In this document: positions 7,516-14,453 of the stretch, one piece after another
How positions within the stretch are numbered: position 1 is the stretch's first letter
How the letters are laid out: the number at the start of each line of letters is the position of its first letter
Assembly (NCBI GenBank): GCA_002482565.1
Contig: DLGG01000090.1
Coordinates: forward strand, 382-20,737
Direction of reading: 5' to 3'
DNA from: Solidesulfovibrio magneticus
GTDB taxonomy: Bacteria; Desulfobacterota; Desulfovibrionia; Desulfovibrionales; Desulfovibrionaceae
Length of the DNA stretch: 20,356 nucleotides
Translations under genes and position numbers: made by a program
Notes under the pieces: generated by a model
Databases searched by the model: none
The model's input: the letters and a program-made list of their open reading frames with translations, nothing else
What the model was told of the DNA's origin: nothing

Positions 7516-9942
7516 ATGGATGACAAGGAACGCGAACTGCTCGCGGCCGCCGACGGCGAGCCGACCGAAGCGGCCCCGGTTTCCGCCGGCGAGGGCGAGG
7601 AAGCCGCGCCGCCCGATATCCCGTCCGAACTCCCGGTGTTGCCGGTGCGCGACATCGTGGTCTTCAACTACATGATCCTGCCGCTTTTTGTGGGCCGGGA
7701 CAAGTCGGTCCAGGCCGTGGACGCGGCCCTTAACGGCTCGCGCTACATCCTGGTCCTGACCCAGAAGGACGAGAAGGTGGACGAGCCCGGCCCCGACGAC
7801 CTCTACCGGGTCGGCACGGTGGGCATGATCATGCGCATGCTCAAGATGCCCGACGGCCGGCTCAAGGTGCTGGTCCAGGGGCTGACCCGGGCCCGGGTGA
7901 CGGACTTCGCCTCGGCCGACCCCTATCTGGCGGCCAAGATCGAGGTGCTCTCCGAGCGCGACCCCAAGGAAGCCACCCTGGAGCAGGAAGCCATGATGCG
8001 GGCGGCCAGGGAGCAAAGCGAAAAGATCCTGTCGCTTCGCGGCATGGCCTCGGCCGACATCATGGCCGTGCTCAACAGCGTCAACGAGCCCGGCCGGCTG
8101 GCCGATCTCGTGGCCTCCAACCTGCGCATGCGGGTCGAGGAGGCCCAGCGGCTGCTGGAGTGCGAGGACCCGGTGGAGCGCCTGCGGCTGGTCAACGACC
8201 AGCTCGTCAAGGAAGCCGAGGTCGCGGCCATGCAGGCCAAGATCCAGAACATGGCCAAGGAAGGGATGGACAAGGCGCAAAAGGACTTCTTCCTGCGCGA
8301 ACAGTTAAAGGCCATCCGCCGGGAGCTGGGCGAGGGCGGCGAGGAGTCCGACGACCTCGACGAACTCAAGGAAGCCCTGGACAAGGCCGGCATGCCCAAG
8401 GAGGTCAAGAAGGAAGCGGACAAGCAGCTCAAAAGGCTCGTGTCCATGCATCCTGACTCCTCCGAGGCCGGCGTCATCCGCACCTACCTCGACTGGATGG
8501 TGGAGCTGCCCTGGAAAAAGCTGTCCAAGGACCGCCTCGACATCAAGGAAGCCAAGCGCATCCTGGACGAGGACCATTTCGACCTGGAAAAGGTCAAGGA
8601 GCGCATCCTCGAATACCTGTCCGTGCGCAAGCTCAACCCCGGCATGAAGGGCCCCATCCTGTGCTTCGTCGGCCCTCCGGGCGTCGGCAAGACCTCGCTT
8701 GGCCGCTCCATCGCCCGGGCGCTGGGCCGCAAGTTCGTGCGCATGTCGCTCGGCGGGATGCGCGACGAGGCCGAGATTCGCGGCCATCGGCGCACCTACA
8801 TCGGCTCCATGCCCGGCCGGGTCATCCAGAGCATCAAGCAGGCCGGCACCCGAAACCCGGTCATCATGCTCGACGAGATCGACAAGGTCGGCTCGGACTT
8901 CCGGGGCGACCCGTCCTCGGCGCTTTTGGAGGTGCTGGACCCCGAACAGAACAACACCTTCTCGGACCATTACCTGAACGTGCCCTTTGACCTGTCCAAG
9001 GTGATGTTCATCTGCACGGCCAACATCCTGGACACCATTCCGCCGCCGCTTTTGGACCGCATGGAGCTCATCCGCCTGCCCGGCTACACCGAGCAGGAGA
9101 AGGTGAAAATCGCCCGGCGCTACATCCTGCCGCGCCAGATCGAGGAAAACGGCCTGGCCGCCGAGGACGTGTCCCTGTCGGATCAGGTCGTGGCCAAGAT
9201 CATCCGCGACTACACCCGCGAGGCCGGCCTGCGAAACCTCGAGCGCGAGGTCGGGTCGGTGTGCCGCAAGCTGGCCCGGCGCAAGGCCGAGGGAGAACAG
9301 CCGCCTTTCAGGGTGACCGCCTCGTCCCTGGAAAAGCTGCTGGGACCGGCCCGGTTCATGGACGACGAGCGCGAGGCCGATCTGCCGCCGGGCGTGGCCG
9401 TTGGCCTGGCCTGGACGCCGGTTGGCGGGGCCATCCTGCACATCGAGGCGGCCACGCTGCCGGGTAAGGGCGGGTTGCAGCTTACGGGCAAGCTGGGCGA
9501 GGTCATGAAGGAGTCGGCCCAGGCCGCGCTCACCTACGCCAAGTCCCGGGCCAAGGAGCTGGGCATCGCGCCGGAGATGTTCGAGAAAAACGACATCCAC
9601 ATCCACGTGCCGGCCGGGGCCACGCCCAAGGACGGCCCCTCGGCCGGCGTGACGCTGGTCACGGCGCTCATCTCGCTTTTGACCAACACGCCGGTCTGCA
9701 ACGATCTGGCCATGACCGGCGAGATCACCCTTCGCGGCCGGGTGCTGCCTGTTGGCGGCATCAAGGAAAAGATCCTGGCCGCCGTGGCCGCCGGCATGAA
9801 GCGGGTCATCATCCCGGCCAAGAATATGAAGGACATCCACGACATCCCCAAGGACCTGCGCGGGCGGCTCAAGATCATGCCCGTGGAGCGCATCGACGAG
9901 GTCTGGCCCCTGGCCTGCGGCGCGGAAGACAAAAAGTCCTGA
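7516..9942 (+). CDS. lon: ATP-dependent protease La (Lon)
   Basis: This is a complete 808-residue LonA protease, which degrades misfolded and regulatory proteins in the cytosol. After a short acidic N-terminal extension (about 1-35), the LON substrate-binding domain starts at SELPVLPVRDIVVF and is followed by a long coiled-coil region. The AAA+ domain has Walker A GPPGVGKT (386-393) and Walker B MLDEIDK (D453, E454). The C-terminal serine protease domain has catalytic S709 in DGPSAG and K752 in GGIKEK, forming the Ser-Lys dyad at the normal 43-residue spacing. The start ATG has AAGGAG 10 nt upstream (7500-7505). A second ATG at 7509 is out of frame and opens only four codons. No sigma-32-type promoter was seen directly upstream. 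A strong intrinsic terminator follows at 9964-9997. Confidence 0.98.
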   Translation: MDDKERELLAAADGEPTEAAPVSAGEGEEAAPPDIPSELPVLPVRDIVVFNYMILPLFVGRDKSVQAVDAALNGSRYILVLTQKDEKVDEPGPDDLYRVGTVGMIMRMLKMPDGRLKVLVQGLTRARVTDFASADPYLAAKIEVLSERDPKEATLEQEAMMRAAREQSEKILSLRGMASADIMAVLNSVNEPGRLADLVASNLRMRVEEAQRLLECEDPVERLRLVNDQLVKEAEVAAMQAKIQNMAKEGMDKAQKDFFLREQLKAIRRELGEGGEESDDLDELKEALDKAGMPKEVKKEADKQLKRLVSMHPDSSEAGVIRTYLDWMVELPWKKLSKDRLDIKEAKRILDEDHFDLEKVKERILEYLSVRKLNPGMKGPILCFVGPPGVGKTSLGRSIARALGRKFVRMSLGGMRDEAEIRGHRRTYIGSMPGRVIQSIKQAGTRNPVIMLDEIDKVGSDFRGDPSSALLEVLDPEQNNTFSDHYLNVPFDLSKVMFICTANILDTIPPPLLDRMELIRLPGYTEQEKVKIARRYILPRQIEENGLAAEDVSLSDQVVAKIIRDYTREAGLRNLEREVGSVCRKLARRKAEGEQPPFRVTASSLEKLLGPARFMDDEREADLPPGVAVGLAWTPVGGAILHIEAATLPGKGGLQLTGKLGEVMKESAQAALTYAKSRAKELGIAPEMFEKNDIHIHVPAGATPKDGPSAGVTLVTALISLLTNTPVCNDLAMTGEITLRGRVLPVGGIKEKILAAVAAGMKRVIIPAKNMKDIHDIPKDLRGRLKIMPVERIDEVWPLACGAEDKKS

Positions 9943-9963
9943 GGCAAGAAGCGGCAATGCCGC

Positions 9964-9997
9964 AAAGCCGGGGCGGGCGACCGCCCCGGCTTTTTTT
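9964..9997 (+). terminator. Intrinsic terminator after lon
   Basis: A perfect 13-bp stem (9964-9976 with 9981-9993) closes a GCGA tetraloop and runs into a seven-T tract (9991-9997). It starts about 20 bp after the lon stop codon. It is the clearest Rho-independent terminator in the window and separates lon from nrdJ. Confidence 0.92.
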
Positions 9998-10010
9998 GAT
10001 CCGCCTGCCC

Positions 10011-10061
10011 GCCTCCGGTGGTGGCAATCCGCCCGGATTTGCGGTATCCCCCAAGGTGGGG
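10011..10061 (-). repeat. Structured intergenic repeat, copy 4 (diverged)
   Basis: Read on the minus strand, this has the same order as the other copies: a CCCC/GGGGG pairing (10048-10052 with 10058-10061), then a stem (10024-10030 with 10035-10042, one bulge), then a CCGGAGGC tail (10011-10018). The core is weaker than in the other copies, with a 4-nt loop and an altered tail, so membership is probable rather than certain. Confidence 0.5.
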
Positions 10062-10184
10062 AGAGGAGGTCTTTCGGCGGTCCGTCGAAAAGCCATCCTA
10101 TTGATATTTTGTGGCAAATTTTCAGCCGCCAACTGGCGGCCGCCCTTTTTTCTTGCAATCGAAAACGGTTAGGAAAGCCCGCCT
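10062..10184 (+). promoter_or_regulatory. nrdJ leader with hairpins and a T-tract
   Basis: The leader contains an 8-bp hairpin (10072-10079 with 10083-10090, one G-U pair), an AT-rich stretch (about 10093-10123) suited to a promoter, and a 6-bp GCCGCC/GGCGGC hairpin (10125-10130/10135-10140). Six Ts follow 5 nt later (10146-10151). The last pair resembles a small attenuator or terminator before the start codon. No cobalamin riboswitch core or clear pair of NrdR boxes was recognised. AGGA at 10171-10174 is the likely ribosome binding site of nrdJ. Confidence 0.35.
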
Positions 10185-13100
10185 ATGACCCACCTGCCAC
10201 TGCCCGCCGATCTGCCCGAGGCCGACGTCAACGACAACGCCATGGTGGTCTTGTCCAAGCGCTATCTGAAAAAATCTCCCGACGGCTCGCCCGAGGAAGA
10301 CGTCCAGGGCCTTTTCTGGCGGGTGGCCGGAGCCATCGCCAGCGAAGAGGCCAAGTACGCCGCCTCGCCCTGGCAGCCCGAGGCCCTGGCCCGCAAATTC
10401 TACGACCTCATGGTCGGGATGCGCTTTCTGCCCAATTCGCCCACGCTGATGAACGCCGGCACGCCGCTGGGCCAGTTGGCCGCCTGCTTCGTGCTGCCGG
10501 TGGGCGACTCCATGGACGAGATCTTCGACGCCGTGAAGTTCGCCGCGCTGATTCACAAATCCGGCGGCGGCACGGGCTTTTCCTTCTCCCGGCTGCGCCC
10601 GAAAAAAAGCCGGGTCGGCTCCACCGGCGGCGTGGCTTCCGGGCCGGTCTCCTTCATGCGGATTTTCAACACCGCCACCGAACAGGTCAAACAGGGCGGC
10701 ACCCGGCGCGGGGCCAACATGGGCATCCTGCGCATCGACCACCCCGACATCCTGGAATTTATCGCCTGCAAGGAGCGCGAGGGCGAGCTGACCAACTTCA
10801 ACATCTCGGTGGCGCTGACCGAACGCTTCATGCAGGCCGTGGAAAAGGGCGAGGACTACGACCTCATCGATCCCCGCGACGGCTCGACGCGCGGCAGCCT
10901 GTCCGCGCCCGAGGTCTTTGCGCTGCTCGTGCGCAAGGCCTGGGAATCCGGCGATCCCGGCATCGTCTTTCTCGACCGCATCAACCGCGACAATCCCACC
11001 CCGGCCCTGGGAGCCATCGAGTCGACAAATCCTTGCGTCACCGGCGACACCTGGGTCATGACCGCCGACGGCCCCCGGCAGGCCCGGGAACTGACCGGCC
11101 GCACCGTGCCCCTGGTTCTTGACGGGACCGTGCATCCTTCCACCGCCGAAGGCTTTTTCGTCACCGGCGTCAAGCCCGTCCATCGCCTGACCACCCGCGA
11201 AGGCCACAGCCTGCGCCTGACCGGCGACCACAAAATGTTGCGGGCCGCCGGCGAAACCGGCCGCCTCGGCGCGACCTGGGTCGAAGCGGCAAAGCTCGTC
11301 CCCGGCGACAAGCTGGTCCTTGGCGACCATCGTTCCCTGGCCGCCTGGCCCGGCAAGTACGGTCTGGCCGAGGGCTATCTGGTCGGCCTGCTTTTGGGCG
11401 ACGGCACGCTCAAGCAGGACAAGGCCGTTCTGTCCTTCTGGACCCGGTCTGCGGTCGCCAACGGCGACCCGTTCCCCCGCAGCGGCGTCATGGAGGCGGC
11501 CTTCGCCTTTGCCAAGACCCAGCCCCACCGCAGCGACTTCACCGGCTGGGTGGGCGTCGCCGGCCGCGACGAATGGCGCATGAGCCTTGGGGCGCTCAAA
11601 TCCATCTGCCACGATCTGGGCATGTCGCCGGGCAACAAACGCCTGACGCCCGAGGTGGAGCGCTGTTCCAGCGAATTTTCCCGGGGCTTTCTCGGCGGCC
11701 TGTTCGACGCCGACGGCTCGGTCCAGGGCACGCGCCAAAAGGGCGTCAGCATCCGCCTGTCCCAGTCCGACCTGGCCACCCTTGAGGCCGTGCAGCGCAT
11801 GTTGCTGCGCCACGGCATCGCCTCGACCATCTACCGCAACCGCCGCGAGGCCGGGCAGTCCCTGCTCCCCGACGGCAAGGGCGGCGTGAAGGCCTATGCC
11901 GTCAAAAGCCAACACGAACTGGTCATCGCCGGCGAGAACATGGCCCGCTTCCGCGAGGTGGTGGGTTTCCGCGACGAGGACAAGGCCGCTCGCCTGGAAG
12001 CCCTCCTGGCCGGCTACAAGCGCCGGCTCAACCGCGAGACCTTCCTGGCCACGGTGGAGGCGCTCGTTCCCGACGGCGAGGAAACCGTCTACGATGTGCA
12101 AGTGCCCGGCGAAAACCGCTTCGACGCCTGCGGACTGGTGGCCCACAACTGCGGCGAACAGCCGCTTTTGCCCTACGAGGCCTGCAACCTCGGCTCCATC
12201 AACCTGTCGGTCTTTTACGACCCCTCGGCCCCGGACGGCATCGACTGGGCCGGGCTGGCCGAGACCGTGCACCTGGCCGTGCGCTTCCTCGACAACGTCA
12301 TCGACGCCTCGCGCTACCCCCTGGACCAGATCACCGAGATGGTCCGGGCCAACCGCAAGATCGGCCTGGGCGTCATGGGATTTGCCGATCTGCTCTATCT
12401 GCTGCGCATTCCCTACGACAGCACCGAGGCCCTGACCCTGGCCGAAAAGCTCATGGAGACCGTCCAGGCCGAGGCCCGCAGCGCCTCCAAGACCCTGGCC
12501 GCCGAGCGCGGGGCTTTCCCGGCCTATCCCGAGTCCACCTACGGCAAGCGCAACCTCGGCCCCTACCGCAACGCCACCACCACCACCATCGCCCCCACCG
12601 GCACGCTGTCCATCATCGCCGGCTGCTCCTCGGGCATCGAACCGCTGTTCGCCCTGTCCTTTGCCCGCCACGTCATGGACGGCGAAAAGCTCGTGGAGGC
12701 CAACCCCCACTTCGTCACGGCCCTGCGCGAGGCCGGGGCGCATTCCGACGCCCTCATGGAAGAGGTCACCCGCAAAGGCTCCATCGCCCACATCGGCCTG
12801 TTGCCCGAGGCCCTGCGCGAAGTCTTTGTCACGGCCATGGACATTGAGCCGGTCTGGCACCTCAAGATGCAGGCCGCCTTCCAGAAATACACCGACAACG
12901 CCGTGTCCAAGACCGTCAACCTGCCAAACAGCGCCACCAAGGAGGAGATCCGCGAGATCTACTGGCTGGCCTATGAGCTGGGTTGCAAGGGCGTGACCGT
13001 CTACCGCGACGGCTGCAAGTCCAACCAGGTGCTGTGCACCGGCGACGGCGCGCCGGCCGATCCGGCCAAGCCCCAAAGCAAGGTGCGCAACCGGCCGGAC

Positions 13101-13532
13101 ATCGTTTTCGGCTTCACCCAGAAGGTCAAGACCGGCCTGGGCGAACTCTACCTCACCGTCAACGAGATCGACGGCAAGCCCTTCGAGGTCTTCGCCACCA
13201 TCGGCAAATCCGGCCGCTCGGTCACGGCCAAGGCCGAGGCCATCGGACGGCTGGTCTCCCTGGCCCTGCGCTCGGGCGTGGAAGTGGCCGACATCGTGGG
13301 CCAGCTCAAGGGCATCGGCGGCGAAAACCCGGTGTTCCAGAAAAAGGGTCTGCTGCTGTCCATTCCCGACGCCGTGTCCTGGGTGCTGGAGAATCGCTAC
13401 CTGCAAGGCAAGACCGTGCGCGACGACACCGGCAACCTGTCCCATCCCCAATGCCCGGACTGCGGGGCCGACCTCGTCTTCGAGGAAGGCTGCCACGTCT
13501 GCAAGGGCTGCGGCTACACCAAGTGCGGCTAA
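10185..13532 (+). CDS. nrdJ: Adenosylcobalamin-dependent (class II) ribonucleotide reductase, intein-containing precursor
   Basis: The family makes deoxyribonucleotides using a B12-derived radical, independent of oxygen. The precursor is 1115 residues. Removing the intein (284-655) leaves a 743-residue enzyme, normal for this class. Extein signatures include FLPNSPTLMNAG and AACFVLPV with C101, one of the redox cysteine pair. The active-site segment NP|CGEQPL has the thiyl-radical Cys at precursor residue 656 (284 after splicing). YEACNLGSINLS carries the partner C667, and TTTIAPTGTLSIIAGCSSGIEP follows. The C-terminal tail CPDCG...CHVCKGCGYTKCG is a zinc-ribbon-like, cysteine-rich end that probably takes part in metal binding or re-reduction. 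The ATG at 10185 has AGGA 10 nt upstream. Because the intein separates the active-site Cys from its N-terminal context, the enzyme should be inactive until splicing. Confidence 0.96.
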   Translation: MTHLPLPADLPEADVNDNAMVVLSKRYLKKSPDGSPEEDVQGLFWRVAGAIASEEAKYAASPWQPEALARKFYDLMVGMRFLPNSPTLMNAGTPLGQLAACFVLPVGDSMDEIFDAVKFAALIHKSGGGTGFSFSRLRPKKSRVGSTGGVASGPVSFMRIFNTATEQVKQGGTRRGANMGILRIDHPDILEFIACKEREGELTNFNISVALTERFMQAVEKGEDYDLIDPRDGSTRGSLSAPEVFALLVRKAWESGDPGIVFLDRINRDNPTPALGAIESTNPCVTGDTWVMTADGPRQARELTGRTVPLVLDGTVHPSTAEGFFVTGVKPVHRLTTREGHSLRLTGDHKMLRAAGETGRLGATWVEAAKLVPGDKLVLGDHRSLAAWPGKYGLAEGYLVGLLLGDGTLKQDKAVLSFWTRSAVANGDPFPRSGVMEAAFAFAKTQPHRSDFTGWVGVAGRDEWRMSLGALKSICHDLGMSPGNKRLTPEVERCSSEFSRGFLGGLFDADGSVQGTRQKGVSIRLSQSDLATLEAVQRMLLRHGIASTIYRNRREAGQSLLPDGKGGVKAYAVKSQHELVIAGENMARFREVVGFRDEDKAARLEALLAGYKRRLNRETFLATVEALVPDGEETVYDVQVPGENRFDACGLVAHNCGEQPLLPYEACNLGSINLSVFYDPSAPDGIDWAGLAETVHLAVRFLDNVIDASRYPLDQITEMVRANRKIGLGVMGFADLLYLLRIPYDSTEALTLAEKLMETVQAEARSASKTLAAERGAFPAYPESTYGKRNLGPYRNATTTTIAPTGTLSIIAGCSSGIEPLFALSFARHVMDGEKLVEANPHFVTALREAGAHSDALMEEVTRKGSIAHIGLLPEALREVFVTAMDIEPVWHLKMQAAFQKYTDNAVSKTVNLPNSATKEEIREIYWLAYELGCKGVTVYRDGCKSNQVLCTGDGAPADPAKPQSKVRNRPDIVFGFTQKVKTGLGELYLTVNEIDGKPFEVFATIGKSGRSVTAKAEAIGRLVSLALRSGVEVADIVGQLKGIGGENPVFQKKGLLLSIPDAVSWVLENRYLQGKTVRDDTGNLSHPQCPDCGADLVFEEGCHVCKGCGYTKCG
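11034..12149 (+). mobile_element. Intein with LAGLIDADG homing endonuclease inside NrdJ
   Basis: These 372 codons (precursor residues 284-655) are absent from normal NrdJ and have full intein architecture. Block A is CVTGDTWVMTADG, with nucleophile C284. Block B is LRLTGDHKML, with the TxxH motif (T346, H349). Two dodecapeptides, GYLVGLLLGDG (397-407) and FLGGLFDADGS (502-512), mark a LAGLIDADG endonuclease. Block F is ETVYDVQVPGENRF, and block G ends VAHN (H654, N655), followed by +1 Cys656. All residues needed for class 1 protein splicing are present. The two endonuclease motifs keep their acidic residues (D406, D510), so homing activity is plausible. The insertion point, just before the catalytic Cys of NPCGEQ, is a typical conserved active-site target for ribonucleotide reductase inteins. 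GC content looks like the host's, suggesting long residence. Confidence 0.95.
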
Positions 13533-13534
13533 CG

Positions 13535-13583
13535 CGGTTCCTCGCGCGCCAGGGGCTTGCCCCTGGCGCGCGAGGGACCGTTT
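13535..13583 (+). terminator. Very long perfect hairpin after nrdJ
   Basis: A stem of about 21 bp (13535-13555 with 13560-13580, one G-U pair) closes a 4-nt CTTG loop and is followed by only three Ts (13581-13583). It starts three bases after the nrdJ stop. It could end or attenuate nrdJ transcription, or protect the 3' end of the message. The short T-run leaves read-through into the next gene (start 13615) possible. Confidence 0.6.
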
Positions 13584-13614
13584 ATCCCGCCGCCAACCCC
13601 CTCACGAGGTCCCC

Positions 13615-14211
13615 TTGAGCAAGATCGAGGACATCATCGCCCGTATGGAGGCCCTGGAAAAGGAACTCGCCGAAGAGTTCGAGCAGGTCGGGGCCGAGGC
13701 GCGCTACACCATCGAACGCAAAAAGGTCCGTTTCACCCGCGAGATCATCCGCCAGCACAAGCTGCTGGCCAAGAAATGGTCGGCCTACGTCTACGAATCC
13801 GGGTTCCTCATGATCCTCACCATCCCGGTCATCTGGGGAGCCGTCATCCCGGCCCTGCTCATGGACCTCACCGTCTCCCTCTACCAGTTCGTCTGCTTCC
13901 CCATCTACGGCATCCCTCGCGTGCGGCGCGGCGACTACATCGTCATCGACCGCTACGCCCTGTCCTACCTCAACTGGATCGAGAAGCTCAATTGCGTCTA
14001 CTGCGGCTACTTCAACGGCCTGCTCGGCTTCGTGCGCGAGGTGGCCGCCCGCACCGAACAATACTGGTGCCCGGTGCGCCACGCCCGCACCCCCAAGGCC
14101 AGCCACTCGCGCTACCACCGGTTCCTGGAATACGGCGACGCGGAAAGCTACCGCCGCCGCCTGGAAATCGTCCGCCGCCAGTTCGATGACCTGAGGGACA
14201 AGCGGGGGTAG
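13615..14211 (+). CDS. Conserved uncharacterised membrane protein with CxxC and CPxxH motifs
   Basis: This 198-residue protein belongs to a family I recognise as widespread but without assigned function. Residues 1-55 are a charged, probably coiled-coil helix. Residues 62-100 are hydrophobic (one long or two short membrane segments) and end in CFPIYGIPRVRRGDYIVIDR. The soluble remainder contains IEKLNCVYCGYFNG, with C127 and C130, then REVAARTEQYWCPVRHAR, with C152 and H156. These four could bind a metal or form a redox pair. The start is a TTG with GAGG 5 nt upstream (13606-13609); no in-frame ATG precedes the conserved N-terminus. It lies 82 bp after nrdJ, with a long hairpin between them. 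The stop codon abuts an AT-rich hairpin. Any link to ribonucleotide reduction rests only on position. Confidence 0.8.
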   Translation: MSKIEDIIARMEALEKELAEEFEQVGAEARYTIERKKVRFTREIIRQHKLLAKKWSAYVYESGFLMILTIPVIWGAVIPALLMDLTVSLYQFVCFPIYGIPRVRRGDYIVIDRYALSYLNWIEKLNCVYCGYFNGLLGFVREVAARTEQYWCPVRHARTPKASHSRYHRFLEYGDAESYRRRLEIVRRQFDDLRDKRG

Positions 14212-14237
14212 ATAAAAAATACGACAGTATTTTTTAT
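14212..14237 (+). terminator. AT-rich GACA-loop hairpin after the uncharacterised gene
   Basis: ATAAAAAATAC (14212-14222) is perfectly inverted at 14227-14237, giving an 11-bp AT-rich stem with the 4-nt loop GACA, directly after the TAG stop. The distal arm holds six Ts. It is strikingly AT-rich for this genome. A similar hairpin with the same loop, in the same orientation relative to its gene, follows the histidine phosphatase gene (19167-19194, minus strand). Confidence 0.6.
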
Positions 14238-14263
14238 AATCCATTGGTTTTAGTCTGTTAGGC

Positions 14264-14298
14264 GCGAAGGGCGAAGGCGAAAGGCGAAAGGCGGAAGA
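14264..14298 (+). repeat. Short tandem 7-nt repeat
   Basis: Five consecutive 7-nt units (GCGAAGG twice, CGAAAGG twice, then CGGAAGA) sit in the spacer between two convergent genes. They may reflect slippage; no function is evident. Confidence 0.55.
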
Positions 14299-14300
14299 GT

Positions 14301-14363
14301 GCCTCCGGCGGCCGGGGGCCTGAGGCCCCCGGCCCCCCCGCATAAAGAAAAATGATAAAGGGG
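14301..14363 (-). repeat. Structured intergenic repeat, copy 2
   Basis: Read on the minus strand, this has a CCCC...GGGG pairing (14360-14363 with 14335-14339 on the plus strand). A perfect stem follows (14310-14320 with 14324-14334) around a 3-nt loop, then the tail GGCCGCCGGAGGCA. It shares layout and tail with copies 1 and 3. It lies in the 242-bp spacer between convergent genes, together with the AT-rich hairpin and the 7-nt tandem repeat. The remainder (14364-14453) holds nothing I can assign. Confidence 0.7.
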
Positions 14364-14453
14364 TTTCCGCGTTGTTTATGAAGGGCGCGATGCGCGCATG
14401 TGAAGGCGGCTGGAACTGGGGTTCCGGCCGCCTTTGTCGTTTGGTGGGTGGAA

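Noticed and set aside
7509..7523. Tiny ORF (four codons) beginning between the ribosome binding site and the lon ATG
   Set aside because: The ATG lies only 3 nt from the AAGGAG, too close for efficient initiation, and the lon ATG at 7516 is in frame with the conserved protein.
10096..10120. Possible NrdR box upstream of nrdJ
   Set aside because: The AT-rich stretch shares only about half of the NrdR consensus and there is no second properly spaced box.
10000..10184. Cobalamin riboswitch upstream of nrdJ
   Set aside because: No B12-box-like core was seen, and the leader is largely accounted for by the repeat copy and small hairpins.
10122..13496. 1124-codon minus-strand open frame opposite nrdJ
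   Set aside because: It is a shadow of nrdJ. The plus strand encodes well-conserved reductase and intein motifs, and the antisense product has only low-complexity GC-driven composition.
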